DNA of 32,354 bases from CAYHGV01 sp964356135 (GTDB lineage: Bacteria > Hydrothermota > Tepidihabitantia > CAYHGV01), in the NCBI GenBank assembly GCA_964356135.1, contig CAYHGV010000026.1, forward strand, positions 1-32,354, given 5' to 3'. Numbering within the stretch: the first letter of the stretch is position 1; the number at the start of each line of letters is the position of its first letter. The translations under genes and the position numbers were made by a program. Shown here piece after piece: positions 8,302 to 15,989 of this stretch. Below the pieces are notes generated by a model. The model was not told the origin of the DNA. It did no database searches and worked only from the letters and a program-made list of their open reading frames with translations.

Positions 8302-8424
8302 ATGAACCTGTTTTATATGTACGTTGCCACCATTGAAGTCGATCTTGACCAGCAAGCCGCCCAACTCTGGGGTCTGACCGATGCCGAACTGGCGGAGATA
8401 CAGAGAAGTTTGAAGGGTGGATAG
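8302..8424 (+). pseudogene. Remnant of a type IIG/Eco57I-like restriction-methylase 3' end (copy A)
   Basis: A 40-codon open fragment ending in the block LWGLTDAELAEIQRSLKGG. This resembles the conserved C-terminus of type IIG and PglX-like restriction-methylases (typically ID.LV..LYGLTEEE...V). Nothing of the catalytic part remains upstream: the PIN gene ends 29 nt before. The last 63 alignable bases recur at 11515-11577. It is read as the scar of a former gene at the left border of the kinase cassette. It could conceivably be a small gene, but there is no ribosome binding site. Confidence 0.5.
8353..8415 (+). repeat. Direct repeat, left copy, bordering the kinase-nuclease cassette
   Basis: 63 bp that match 11515-11577 at 57 of 63 positions by my count. 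Five of the six differences are transitions (one A-to-T transversion changes Glu to Val), and three are synonymous in the LWGLTDAEL frame, suggesting divergence partly under coding constraint. The copies are 3162 bp apart and enclose exactly the three-gene cassette. Confidence 0.85.
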
Positions 8425-8550
8425 GGTGAGAGTCAAGGTTTGAGGCAGCAGAATGCAGTTCACTGCAGAGCACGAAGAAATGTGTGGCTATCTCCAGCCT
8501 TTCGTCAAAACTTCGCGCAGAGTGATGTTCGTGAAGCATAGCTGGCGGAC

Positions 8551-9456
8551 ATGACTGCGCCAAGTCTCACCGCCGGACAGGCAAGCCGGGCCGTCCCCTC
8601 GGCAAAAGATGTGGTCTATATTGGTAGGGGGGGACAGAAGGCCGTTTTTTCGTGTCGCCTTCAAGGCAGGCAATTCGTTCTGAAGTTTATGTACAGAGAT
8701 GATTCTGAAGCGGGGGTAGCGGGGCGGAGTGTCCAGGGAGGCGTGACGCGAGCGAGGGCCAGACGCGAGCTGGAGGCAATGACACGATGCGACTCTCCGT
8801 ACTTGGTAAAAGTTGGCCCTATTGGACTAAAAGACTGCGATGTAGACGGTCAAAAGCTGCTCTTCTACACGGAAGAGCATATAGCCGGAATCGATCTCAG
8901 GGAGTATCTGCGGCTTAACGGGTCCTTACCTATCCAAGAACTCGTGAGATTAGGTAGCCAAATTGCTCAAGCCGTCGAAGCTATTTGGAATCTTCACATG
9001 ATCCATCGAGACATCAAACCTGGTAACATCATCCGTAGGCACGCTGGCGGCAATTTCGTGTTGCTCGATATGGGCTGCTTGTTTGATCTCTCAGGAGAAT
9101 CATATTCGGTTTTTCCACTAGGTACGTTGCTGTACTTCTCGCCCGAACAGTTTGATTTCGCCCATAGAAGAAGGGTACTCGATTTTAGATCAGACCTGCA
9201 TGCTCTTGGAATAGTACTCTATGAAATGGCGACAGGAGTCCACCCATTTATGACCTCAACTGTCTTAAGTCAGACAGCTCTGATCAATAACATTATTCAT
9301 CGAATTCCACCTACACCGAAGCAGTTGCGGCAGGATATACCGAGTGACCTAGACCAGGTGATTATGCAGCTGCTGGCGAAGCAGCCGGCGCTCAGATTCA
9401 GGAAGGTATCCATGTTATTGGAAGCCTTGAACAACATAAAAAGCGGAGGTAGATAG
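8551..9456 (+). CDS. Hanks-type serine/threonine protein kinase
   Basis: 301-aa soluble protein kinase, essentially just the catalytic domain. Visible motifs: glycine-rich loop IGRGGQKAVF (24-33), ATP-anchoring Lys45 in FVLKFM, a helix-C glutamate in RRELEAM, catalytic loop HRDIKPGN (152-159), metal-binding DMG in place of DFG (173-175), and activation/P+1 segment GTLLYFSPEQ (191-200). All catalytic residues are kept, so it should be active. There is no PASTA, FHA or membrane segment, unlike cell-wall kinases. It is the first gene of a cassette with gaps of 2 and 3 nt to the next two genes, so its substrate is probably one of those proteins. Kinases in such settings (for example Stk2 or PglW) sense or trigger antiviral responses. 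No strong ribosome binding site is seen. Confidence 0.85.
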   Translation: MTAPSLTAGQASRAVPSAKDVVYIGRGGQKAVFSCRLQGRQFVLKFMYRDDSEAGVAGRSVQGGVTRARARRELEAMTRCDSPYLVKVGPIGLKDCDVDGQKLLFYTEEHIAGIDLREYLRLNGSLPIQELVRLGSQIAQAVEAIWNLHMIHRDIKPGNIIRRHAGGNFVLLDMGCLFDLSGESYSVFPLGTLLYFSPEQFDFAHRRRVLDFRSDLHALGIVLYEMATGVHPFMTSTVLSQTALINNIIHRIPPTPKQLRQDIPSDLDQVIMQLLAKQPALRFRKVSMLLEALNNIKSGGR

Positions 9457-9458
9457 AA

Positions 9459-10658
9459 ATGGCTGTTCTGGCTCAAGTAGGTTATGGAAAGGGAGAAAAG
9501 GTCCAGAAGGGAATCGCAGCGCATGTCATCAAGGGTGCAATCCTAAGCCCACGAGATGAAGAGAAACCGCGCCTGGAGGCCTTCGTCGGCCAATTGACGA
9601 CCCAGATCAATGGTCGCTGCATCGTGCTTTTCGACCCGCAGTTCCACGCTAGTACGATTTCCGACCCCAATGATGGATATCTGTCTAGCTACTCATACTA
9701 CCAAGATGCGGGTCATCTCGACAGAACTGGCTTCACGCCAAGGAACATACAACAGTATGTGAAGAGTTGTCTCAGTTACCAACGTAGACTAAATGTAACT
9801 TACATATTATCACCCACTGTGATCGTAGAAGATTTCACGGACTTGTGGAGCCAAACCGCGCTGAACTTGGCCGATGAAGCCGTCGCTCGACATACAGGAT
9901 TACAGTCAGCTCCTCCGTTGCTGATCTCCGTGATTGTATCAGCCCCGGCATTGCGAAATACTGATGAGTTGCTGCGTTACCTTGATGCGTTGTCTAGACT
10001 CGACGTCGAAGGATTTTACATTGTGGTTTGTAGGGAACAAGGCTATCACCCAGCGATGGACAGTGATCTGATGGCTAACCTAATGTATGCTGTCTACGTT
10101 CTTGGCGATGTGAACAGATATATGATTGTCGCCGGATACAGCGACTGGCTCGGATTGCTGCTTGAAGCTGCCGGGGCAACACACTTCGCTACCGGATGGT
10201 TTCAAAACCTGCGGCAGTTTTCCCCCGGGCGCTTTGATCGTTCTTCCGGCGGAAGGAGACCCAAGAAGCGCTATTCGTCAGGTCCGCTTTTAAGCAGCAT
10301 CCTGATTCAACCCGAACTCCAAGATGTGAGTATGGCTAAGCAGCTGCCAACCGTACTCTCTCGAACGAAGTACGATGGTATAATCGGTACGAGCCCTGCC
10401 GGAAACGAGGCCGGGTGGACGGACGAAATAAACTGCCTGCACCATTGGGCTACTTTGTCTTCGATTTCCAGAGAGATCTATAGAAAGCCGACTCGAGTCG
10501 CCAAGTTGGAATTCATATTCAGTATAGTATCTGCTGCAATCCCGCGGTACAGGAGTCTCAAGGCGAAAGGAATTCAATTTAGTTCTAAAGAGCCTGAAGC
10601 GCACCTTAAGGTGTGGCGCGAGTCAATTAGCGAGTTCCGTCGGAAAGCCAACATCTGA
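9459..10658 (+). CDS. Unknown protein of the kinase cassette, alternating beta-alpha (TIM-barrel-like)
   Basis: 399-aa soluble protein that I do not recognise. Repeated strand-helix units are visible: GRCIVLFDPQF, NVTYILSPTVIV, PLLISVIVSA, EGFYIVVCREQ, RYMIVAGYSDW and GATHFATGWFQNL. This is the pattern of a TIM barrel, and the last units recall tRNA-guanine transglycosylase folds, but the catalytic and zinc motifs of that family are not evident. A basic segment (GGRRPKKRYSSG) follows the putative barrel, and the C-terminal 130 residues look helical. The start is set by GGAGG ten nucleotides upstream and by a 2-nt gap from the kinase stop. It is followed after 3 nt by the nuclease, so the three are co-translated. 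It could be the sensor, a nucleic-acid-binding scaffold, or the kinase substrate. Confidence 0.7.
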   Translation: MAVLAQVGYGKGEKVQKGIAAHVIKGAILSPRDEEKPRLEAFVGQLTTQINGRCIVLFDPQFHASTISDPNDGYLSSYSYYQDAGHLDRTGFTPRNIQQYVKSCLSYQRRLNVTYILSPTVIVEDFTDLWSQTALNLADEAVARHTGLQSAPPLLISVIVSAPALRNTDELLRYLDALSRLDVEGFYIVVCREQGYHPAMDSDLMANLMYAVYVLGDVNRYMIVAGYSDWLGLLLEAAGATHFATGWFQNLRQFSPGRFDRSSGGRRPKKRYSSGPLLSSILIQPELQDVSMAKQLPTVLSRTKYDGIIGTSPAGNEAGWTDEINCLHHWATLSSISREIYRKPTRVAKLEFIFSIVSAAIPRYRSLKAKGIQFSSKEPEAHLKVWRESISEFRRKANI

Positions 10659-10661
10659 CGT

Positions 10662-11372
10662 ATGCGTAAAGGTAAGCGCTCAAGAATCTGGCGTTCCGAG
10701 GAAGAGATGGCTGATTCGTTTCAACAGGAGTTGAGGTCGATGAAAGGGCTCCCGGGAATCGGCCCCTTCACGGGAGTCTACAGAGAAGTAAACTGTCTTC
10801 GGGGCCGAGCGGATTTTATAGCCATTCGTGGGGCGAAGAGTTTAGTGCCTCCAGGACTCGGGGATACGCTAGGTCTGACTGACTCTGCCGTGCTCGCGTT
10901 CCTGAATCAGCGGTCCCACATTAGTGCAGAATCTCTTGCGGATATGACGGGCTTCGCAGTTCGCTCCGTGAGGAGTACATTGAGTCGTCTTCACGATATC
11001 GGTTACATAAGGCGGACTAAGAGTGGGGAATACACTCTTTCGCGTTGGTCAATAGCCTCGGGGTATAGTCTTTGGGCTTTCGAGCTTAAACTGAATAACA
11101 CAAGACGGGCTGTGTACCAAGCTCAACAATACCGTAGTTTCGCAAACATAGTCATGATTGTCGTTCCCCCCGGGAAGGTGGACCTCTTCAAGCAGTTCAG
11201 GATTGCCATGAGAAGATGGGGAATTGGTCTTGCCAGTTTTGATAGTCTGACAAGGCAGTTCAAGATCATCCTTGCACCAGACAAAAAGAAGTCGCTGTCA
11301 AAGCAACACAGGATATACGCGATTAGCAAACTCGCAAGGCTGGCTCGTGCCGGAAAAGGCAAACAACGATAG
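10662..11372 (+). CDS. PD-(D/E)xK-like nuclease with an inserted winged helix
   Basis: 236-aa basic protein. A candidate first catalytic acid sits in LRGRADFIAIRG (Asp51); the second half-site AFELKLNNTRRAVYQAQQYR gives Glu141-x-Lys143 followed by a helix with Gln153-x-x-Gln156, typical of the PD-(D/E)xK fold. About 75 residues between them form a winged helix-turn-helix (LTDSAVLAFLNQRSHISAESLADMTG..., ending in a RRTKSGEYTL wing). The later strands FANIVMIVVP and FKIILAP complete a nuclease-like sheet. A DNA-reading module spliced between the two halves of the active site is an unusual arrangement. Third gene of the kinase cassette, probably its effector. No ribosome binding site is visible, in keeping with coupling to the previous gene. 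Catalysis is predicted only. Confidence 0.68.
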   Translation: MRKGKRSRIWRSEEEMADSFQQELRSMKGLPGIGPFTGVYREVNCLRGRADFIAIRGAKSLVPPGLGDTLGLTDSAVLAFLNQRSHISAESLADMTGFAVRSVRSTLSRLHDIGYIRRTKSGEYTLSRWSIASGYSLWAFELKLNNTRRAVYQAQQYRSFANIVMIVVPPGKVDLFKQFRIAMRRWGIGLASFDSLTRQFKIILAPDKKKSLSKQHRIYAISKLARLARAGKGKQR

Positions 11373-11514
11373 AGAAGTTGGGGCAGTCATTAATCGCGAG
11401 TTTTCGGCAACACGGTACGGACTAGGATACGACATGGGCTATTTCATTTATCCAATTAAACTGGTAGAATTCAGTCAAATTGATGATCAGGCACTACAAG
11501 ATCACGCAAGGAGC

Positions 11515-11577
11515 CAAGCCGTCTAACTTTGGGGTCTGACCGATGCTGAACTGGCGGTGATACAGAGGAGTTTGAAG
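11515..11577 (+). repeat. Direct repeat, right copy, bordering the kinase-nuclease cassette
   Basis: The partner of 8353-8415 (57/63 identical). In the LWGLTDAEL reading frame this copy has a CAA-to-TAA change, so it cannot be read through from upstream, but it keeps the natural gene end further downstream. It therefore preserves the right part of the old gene end, and the left copy preserves more of the left part. Confidence 0.85.
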
Positions 11578-11592
11578 AAGTTGAGAGAATGA
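11527..11592 (+). pseudogene. Remnant of a type IIG-like restriction-methylase 3' end (copy B)
   Basis: Open fragment reading LWGLTDAELAVIQRSLKKLRE and a TGA stop, preceded in frame by a TAA. It matches the terminal block of type IIG restriction-methylases and the copy at 8302-8424. The upstream gene body is missing. With copy A it brackets the kinase cassette. Confidence 0.5.
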
Positions 11593-11660
11593 TGGTTCCC
11601 CCGTCATGAGCAGACAGTTACATACGACGGATCGTGTTTTCTCTTATGGTGCTGCCGGAC

Positions 11661-11688
11661 TTGACTTTCACGGGAATTTTGCTAAAAC
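11661..11688 (+). promoter_or_regulatory. Promoter of the ABC importer operon
   Basis: TTGACT (11661-11666), 16 bp, TAAAAC (11683-11688) with an extended TG one base before the -10 box. A small CTTCGA-AATA-TCGAAG palindrome (11698-11713) sits at the predicted start of transcription and could be an operator. The leader to ATG 11781 is about 85 nt. Confidence 0.5.
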
Positions 11689-11780
11689 TATGCCGTGCTT
11701 CGAAATATCGAAGTTGGGGGTTGGTAATTTATTAGTATTCTAAGCATCTTGGCCGCCCTTCGGGGTAAAGGAGAATATTT

Positions 11781-12767
11781 ATGAAGGAACTGAAGAATCT
11801 CACCAATATCCGATTGCTGATGACGACAGTCGTGAGTTCTTTGCTGCTGTGCACGTTCGGTTGTCCCAAGGGGAAACCTGAGCGTGTGGACTTCCTCTTG
11901 GATTGGACGGCTGGTCCGGAATACGCAGGCTACATTATTGCGAAAGAGAGGGGCTTTTACAAGGCAGAGGGCTTGGATGTAAGCCTGACCGAGGGAAACG
12001 GCGCCAACGAGGCGGCCCAATTGATCGCAAGCGGCAAGTACAAGATTGGAGTTAGCAGCGCTGCCGCCGTGATCCTGGTCAACGACAAAGGTCAGAACTT
12101 GAAGTCCTGTGCTGTGGTGTTTGGCAAGTCTCCGTCGAGCATTTACTCTCTGAAAGAGAGGAACATCACTAAGCCGGAAGACTTGCTACACAAGAAACTC
12201 GGAGTCTTGTACCAGAGTAGCACGTACCTGGAGTACACCGCCCTTATGAACCTTCTTGGTCTTCCAATGAAAGGCGTAAAGGAAATTGGAATCAGCTGGG
12301 GCATTGAACCCATCCTGAACGGCGACGTAGACGCGGCAATGGGATACACGCAAAATCAACCCAACCTTGTGAGACTTCAAGGCAAGGAGATTAACGAAAT
12401 CTTGGTGGATGATTTCGGGTTGAAAATTTATAGCTCAGTGATTGCGGTCAACCCAGAGTTCCGCGCAAAGAACCTGAAGATGACCCAAAAGATCATTCGG
12501 GCATCATTGAAAGGCTGGGCATATGCACTCGAGCATCCCGATGAAGCCGAGAAGATAATACTCTCGGCCTACCCGGCTCTGAAGGCGGACTTTGTGCATC
12601 TCTCGCTCAAGAGCACACTGGCCTTGATCGATCAGACTGTTTCACCCCTCGGCTACCAGAACATGAACAGGTGGGAGATGACGGCAAAGATGCTTTTGGA
12701 ACAGAAGCTAATTTTAAAGCCGGCTGCTTTGAAGGGAATAGTAGACAACGCTGCATTTGGGAAGTAG
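11781..12767 (+). CDS. NMT1/THI5-like substrate-binding lipoprotein of an ABC importer
   Basis: 328-aa exported lipoprotein that would capture a small molecule for the permease and ATPase encoded downstream. The N-terminus is basic, then hydrophobic, ending in a lipobox-like CTFGC with the lipidated Cys at about residue 28. The mature part begins with the NMT1/THI5 pattern FLLDWTAGPEYAGYIIAKERGFY, continues with a GANEAAQLIASGKYKIGVSS strand-helix and has WGIEPILNGDVDAAMGYT. The best-known relatives bind thiamine pyrimidine precursors (ThiY), aliphatic sulfonates or nitrate; the ligand here is unknown. The start is set by AAAGGAG before ATG. It is the first gene of a five-gene operon that also holds a methyltransferase and a membrane protein, unusual company for this importer. 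Confidence 0.82.
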   Translation: MKELKNLTNIRLLMTTVVSSLLLCTFGCPKGKPERVDFLLDWTAGPEYAGYIIAKERGFYKAEGLDVSLTEGNGANEAAQLIASGKYKIGVSSAAAVILVNDKGQNLKSCAVVFGKSPSSIYSLKERNITKPEDLLHKKLGVLYQSSTYLEYTALMNLLGLPMKGVKEIGISWGIEPILNGDVDAAMGYTQNQPNLVRLQGKEINEILVDDFGLKIYSSVIAVNPEFRAKNLKMTQKIIRASLKGWAYALEHPDEAEKIILSAYPALKADFVHLSLKSTLALIDQTVSPLGYQNMNRWEMTAKMLLEQKLILKPAALKGIVDNAAFGK

Positions 12768-12791
12768 TGTGGAGGCCAAAAATTTGGGCGG

Positions 12792-13595
12792 TTGGCAAAA
12801 ACGGTGAGACCAGCTTCGATTGAAAGGCGGTGGGACATGGTCGCCGTGCCCTACTCCCATCTATTTGAGAACCAAGACTTCGGCGATCGAGAACTGACCG
12901 GGTTGACCGACTTCATTCACGAGAGACTGTTCCGTCTCGGGCCAGAGAGCGTCTTGGATGTAGGTTCTGGGACAGGGCATCTAGCTCAGTGGATTGCCAG
13001 AAGCCTGCGGACCGTTCGACGCGTTGTCGGCATTGATATCTCTCAAAAGATGGTGGGGATCGCGGCGGCGTCCAACGAATCGGATCGGGTCAGCTACATC
13101 AAAATGGCTGCCGAGAGACTCAAGGATATGGTCACCTCTGCACATACAAGATCCTTGGTGGACCCACCTGACCGTAGTGCGGGCGCCGGGTTTGAGGTTG
13201 TAGTCGTCCATCTATCCCTGATGGACGTGTACGACTTGCGGGCTGTCTTGGCGGGCATTGCCCGCCACTTGAACCCCGGGGGGAAGCTAATGCTGACGCT
13301 CACAAATCCAATGGCTGGATTCTTGCGAACCCCTAACTATAGAGAGGCCCCCGTGGTGCGTGTGACTCATCGATGCCCATCCTACGTACGCGAGTTCTGG
13401 AAGAAGGGGATCTTCGTCTTGCGCGGTAAGGAACTGCCCTTCGTCTACGTAAGGCACAGACCTTTCTCCACTTATCTGCGCGAGATGCTTGCCGCTGGCT
13501 TGGTGATCTCTGATGTCCGCGATCACTTCATTCATCCGAGCACTTTTGAACCGGTCTACTTCTACATTGAAGGAGAAACGGGGAAATGTACATAG
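12792..13595 (+). CDS. Class I SAM-dependent methyltransferase
   Basis: 267 aa with a Rossmann methyltransferase core: motif I SVLDVGSGTGHLAQW (53-67), the acidic strand VVGIDISQKMV, a FEVVVVHLSLMDVYDLRAVL motif IV/V region and LNPGGKLMLTLTNP (motif VI). The segment RPFSTYLREMLAAGLVISDVRD is the usual final helix and strand of small-molecule methyltransferases of the UbiE/Coq5-like type. The start is uncertain: TTG 12792 has a GGAGG 16 nt away, and ATG 12837 (252 aa) is possible. It overlaps the next gene by 10 nt, so it belongs to the importer operon. It may modify the imported compound or a product made by the neighbouring membrane protein. Substrate unknown. Confidence 0.78.
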   Translation: MAKTVRPASIERRWDMVAVPYSHLFENQDFGDRELTGLTDFIHERLFRLGPESVLDVGSGTGHLAQWIARSLRTVRRVVGIDISQKMVGIAAASNESDRVSYIKMAAERLKDMVTSAHTRSLVDPPDRSAGAGFEVVVVHLSLMDVYDLRAVLAGIARHLNPGGKLMLTLTNPMAGFLRTPNYREAPVVRVTHRCPSYVREFWKKGIFVLRGKELPFVYVRHRPFSTYLREMLAAGLVISDVRDHFIHPSTFEPVYFYIEGETGKCT

Positions 13596-15274
13596 GCACC
13601 GGCATAGAAGGTGCGATAAAGCTACTTATCAATTTTTTGGACAGGAACTTGCAGGTAGCGTACACAGAGACTCGGGACAACAATAGTGGATCATGGTTCG
13701 AACCGATCCTCTACATCCCAGACTCTTTTGGAGAGCTAATGCAGATGGAGAAGAGCATTAGCGGCTTGTGGGGGTTGGGCGACGTCTACTTCGCTCTGAA
13801 GGATGCACAGGGGTCAAAGCTTGTCTGTGCCAATGATATTGATAGCTGCTCACGGTTCTTCAAGGTTGTCTACGAGAAACGGAAATCGAAGGGATTCTGG
13901 GGACTCCCGGATAGGATCAGAGTTCCAGTCATTCAAAAGGTTCTAAACAAAAACGAGCCTGCCAAGAAAAGCGAGGTTATTGAATTTTTGGATCGAGATA
14001 TCAATGACCCTGCCCACATAGTAGCAAGCCTCTACTACGTGAAGATGGCCGGGTACCCTAGCTCGCACGCCGAGGAAATCATTAATAACATCCTAAACTC
14101 ATGGTATGAGGATACACCTGAAGCAAAAGGTCCTGGCTGGCCGATATTTCCGAAGAATTGCTCAGAAGAGGTTCCCAAAGAGAATAAGCTTGTGGATTTT
14201 ATCGCAACAATTCAGGTTGTATGTGCATTGGCCGAGGTATATAAGGAGGGTAACGCACGGCTTACAGAGATAATTAAAACGAAAGCCTCCGAAATGAAGA
14301 AGGCCTGGGTTTTTTCTCTCATGAAGGCCGAAGAGCTTTCTAACCCTTTCAAATTCACCTATAGCGATGCTTGCCGAGCACTTCTATCGCTGTCGCGTTT
14401 GCTTGGGAGAAAGGAAGCATTGACAGAACTACTGGACACCAATGAGCAGGAATTAAAATCAAAAGTCAATAATCTGCTTGAAGTTGTGTTCGCCAGACTT
14501 CGAAGCGACATGATCACCTCCCGTAGAATACATGACCGCAGCAGTGTGTATAGACGTTCCGATGGAATGGTCGTGCAGTACATAGGAGTGGGAAGTGCGT
14601 TCATACTGTATACAGTTTTGGTTGCCCTGGATGTACTCGGAAGAACACAGAGTGATATCCAAGGTCCCGTCGTCCGGACCCTGGTTGTTCAGGTGCTTCA
14701 GCAGATAGTCACAGAAGACCACATACATGGGGACAAAACTCATACCCTCGAGAAGTTCGCTCCCTATAACAATTTCAATATCTTGGGAGCTTACGTCTTC
14801 GACGAGTCTGCCCCGGATCGCCCCGACGCTCATGAATTCATCTTCTTTTGGCAATCAGCCTATGCCCTTCAAGCCCTCATTCAATATGCCAGGATGCTCA
14901 AGTCGTTGAGGGATGGCGGCGTTGACAGATCTTGTCTGGAAGCTTTGCGTGATCATCTGGACATGGAGAAACGGTTCTGGAATTCACTCGCCACAATTCG
15001 TTTCTGGCATATCGCGAGTCGGGTGATACGCAGCAGACCCGTGAAGATTCTGGTAGCTGTGTACACTGCTGCCGTCGGTTATGGTATCTTTTTTTTGCTT
15101 AAGGAGTTCTATAAGCTTGCGTCTAATTTTCAGAAATGGATAGTTCTTGCCATGGTGGTCTTGGCGTTCCTAATGATGCTCTCCGCGCTCCCGATCGCAT
15201 TTTGGTTCTTCAAGTTGTGGATCAAGGGTAAGGCAAAAGAGAGATCGGCGTCCGCTGGCCGACCTGGCGAATGA
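13586..15274 (+). CDS. Unknown 562-aa helical protein with two C-terminal membrane segments
   Basis: I do not recognise this protein. Residues 1-480 are largely helical, with widely spaced aromatic motifs (SGSWFEPILYIPDSFGE; SGLWGLGDVYFAL; GPGWPIFPKN; FIFFWQSAYALQALIQYA) of the kind found in alpha/alpha-toroid enzymes such as terpene cyclases and some glycosidases. The DxDD cyclase motif is not present, so no function is claimed. Two membrane helices lie at about 487-506 and 518-543, and a basic tail follows, placing the long domain and the tail on the same side. The start has GGAG eight nucleotides upstream and overlaps the methyltransferase by 10 nt. The ATPase starts 10 nt after its stop. 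Its position inside a complete importer operon suggests a role in processing or sensing the transported molecule. Confidence 0.65.
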   Translation: MYIGTGIEGAIKLLINFLDRNLQVAYTETRDNNSGSWFEPILYIPDSFGELMQMEKSISGLWGLGDVYFALKDAQGSKLVCANDIDSCSRFFKVVYEKRKSKGFWGLPDRIRVPVIQKVLNKNEPAKKSEVIEFLDRDINDPAHIVASLYYVKMAGYPSSHAEEIINNILNSWYEDTPEAKGPGWPIFPKNCSEEVPKENKLVDFIATIQVVCALAEVYKEGNARLTEIIKTKASEMKKAWVFSLMKAEELSNPFKFTYSDACRALLSLSRLLGRKEALTELLDTNEQELKSKVNNLLEVVFARLRSDMITSRRIHDRSSVYRRSDGMVVQYIGVGSAFILYTVLVALDVLGRTQSDIQGPVVRTLVVQVLQQIVTEDHIHGDKTHTLEKFAPYNNFNILGAYVFDESAPDRPDAHEFIFFWQSAYALQALIQYARMLKSLRDGGVDRSCLEALRDHLDMEKRFWNSLATIRFWHIASRVIRSRPVKILVAVYTAAVGYGIFFLLKEFYKLASNFQKWIVLAMVVLAFLMMLSALPIAFWFFKLWIKGKAKERSASAGRPGE

Positions 15275-15284
15275 TACTACTCCT

Positions 15285-15989
15285 GTGGTGGGTATAGAGT
15301 TCCGCGAGGTTACGTTCGGGTTCAACAGCGAGAATCCTCTCCTGCGGGGTTTTTCATTTGAAATCCAATGCAAGGGAGTTCACTCCATTATAGGTCGCTC
15401 CGGTATAGGAAAGACAACGCTATTGAGGCTCATTGCGGGGCTCCTGCCACCACAGTTCGGAGAGGTGGACATTGCTCCGCGTGGCGCACGAATATCGATG
15501 GTCAGCCAGTATCCATCGCTTCTTCCATTCAGGACGGTCAGAGGAAACCTTAAGCTTGCTGTCAAGGTCTTCGGCACTGAAAGCATTTATGCTTTCGCTG
15601 TTGAGATGCTGGGACGGTTCAAGCTGCTCAACGCACTGGACAAGTACCCATCTGAGCTCTCCGGGGGCATGAAGGCGCGGGTGAGCTTGGTCAAAGCGCT
15701 TTCGGTTAAACCACAGATACTGCTGCTTGATGAGCCATTCGCCAACATTGACGAGGTCAACAAGAACGTAATCGTTGGATTCCTCAGGGAGTTCATCGAG
15801 GAACACAATGTCGTAACGGTCATGGTGACGCACAACATAATGGACGCACTCTTTTTTTCGGATCGAATATACCTGTTCTTGGACAGTCCGGCTTCTGGAT
15901 TAAGTGCGTTCAGCTTCAATGAACCCAGCAGAGAAGTGTATAGCAGGGTAGTCGCGGCCCTCGAGAGGAAGGTTTGCTTTGAAGAATAG
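15285..15989 (+). CDS. NitT/TauT-type ABC importer ATPase
   Basis: 234-aa cytoplasmic nucleotide-binding subunit. Walker A is GRSGIGKTT, the Q-loop is SQYPSLLPFRTV, the signature is LSGGMKARVSLVKAL, Walker B is ILLLDEPF, and the switch His lies in VTVMVTHNI. The sequence and its short length match the SsuB/TauB/ThiZ class. It powers uptake with the permease that overlaps its 3' end and the binding protein encoded at 11781. It starts at GTG 15285, 10 nt after the previous stop; a second GTG follows directly. All catalytic motifs are intact. Confidence 0.87.
   Translation: MVGIEFREVTFGFNSENPLLRGFSFEIQCKGVHSIIGRSGIGKTTLLRLIAGLLPPQFGEVDIAPRGARISMVSQYPSLLPFRTVRGNLKLAVKVFGTESIYAFAVEMLGRFKLLNALDKYPSELSGGMKARVSLVKALSVKPQILLLDEPFANIDEVNKNVIVGFLREFIEEHNVVTVMVTHNIMDALFFSDRIYLFLDSPASGLSAFSFNEPSREVYSRVVAALERKVCFEE

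Noticed and set aside
8454..8467. TGCAGT-TC-ACTGCA palindrome before the kinase gene as an operator
   Set aside because: Short and about 85 nt from the start codon with no recognisable promoter boxes; kept only as a note.
9459..10658. Assignment of the 399-aa protein as a DpdA-type or tRNA-guanine transglycosylase
   Set aside because: The overall pattern is suggestive, but the catalytic Asp and zinc Cys/His motifs of that family are not visible.
11272..11526. An 84-codon frame at the end of the nuclease gene
   Set aside because: It overlaps the nuclease gene in another frame for 100 nt, has no start signal and resembles no protein.
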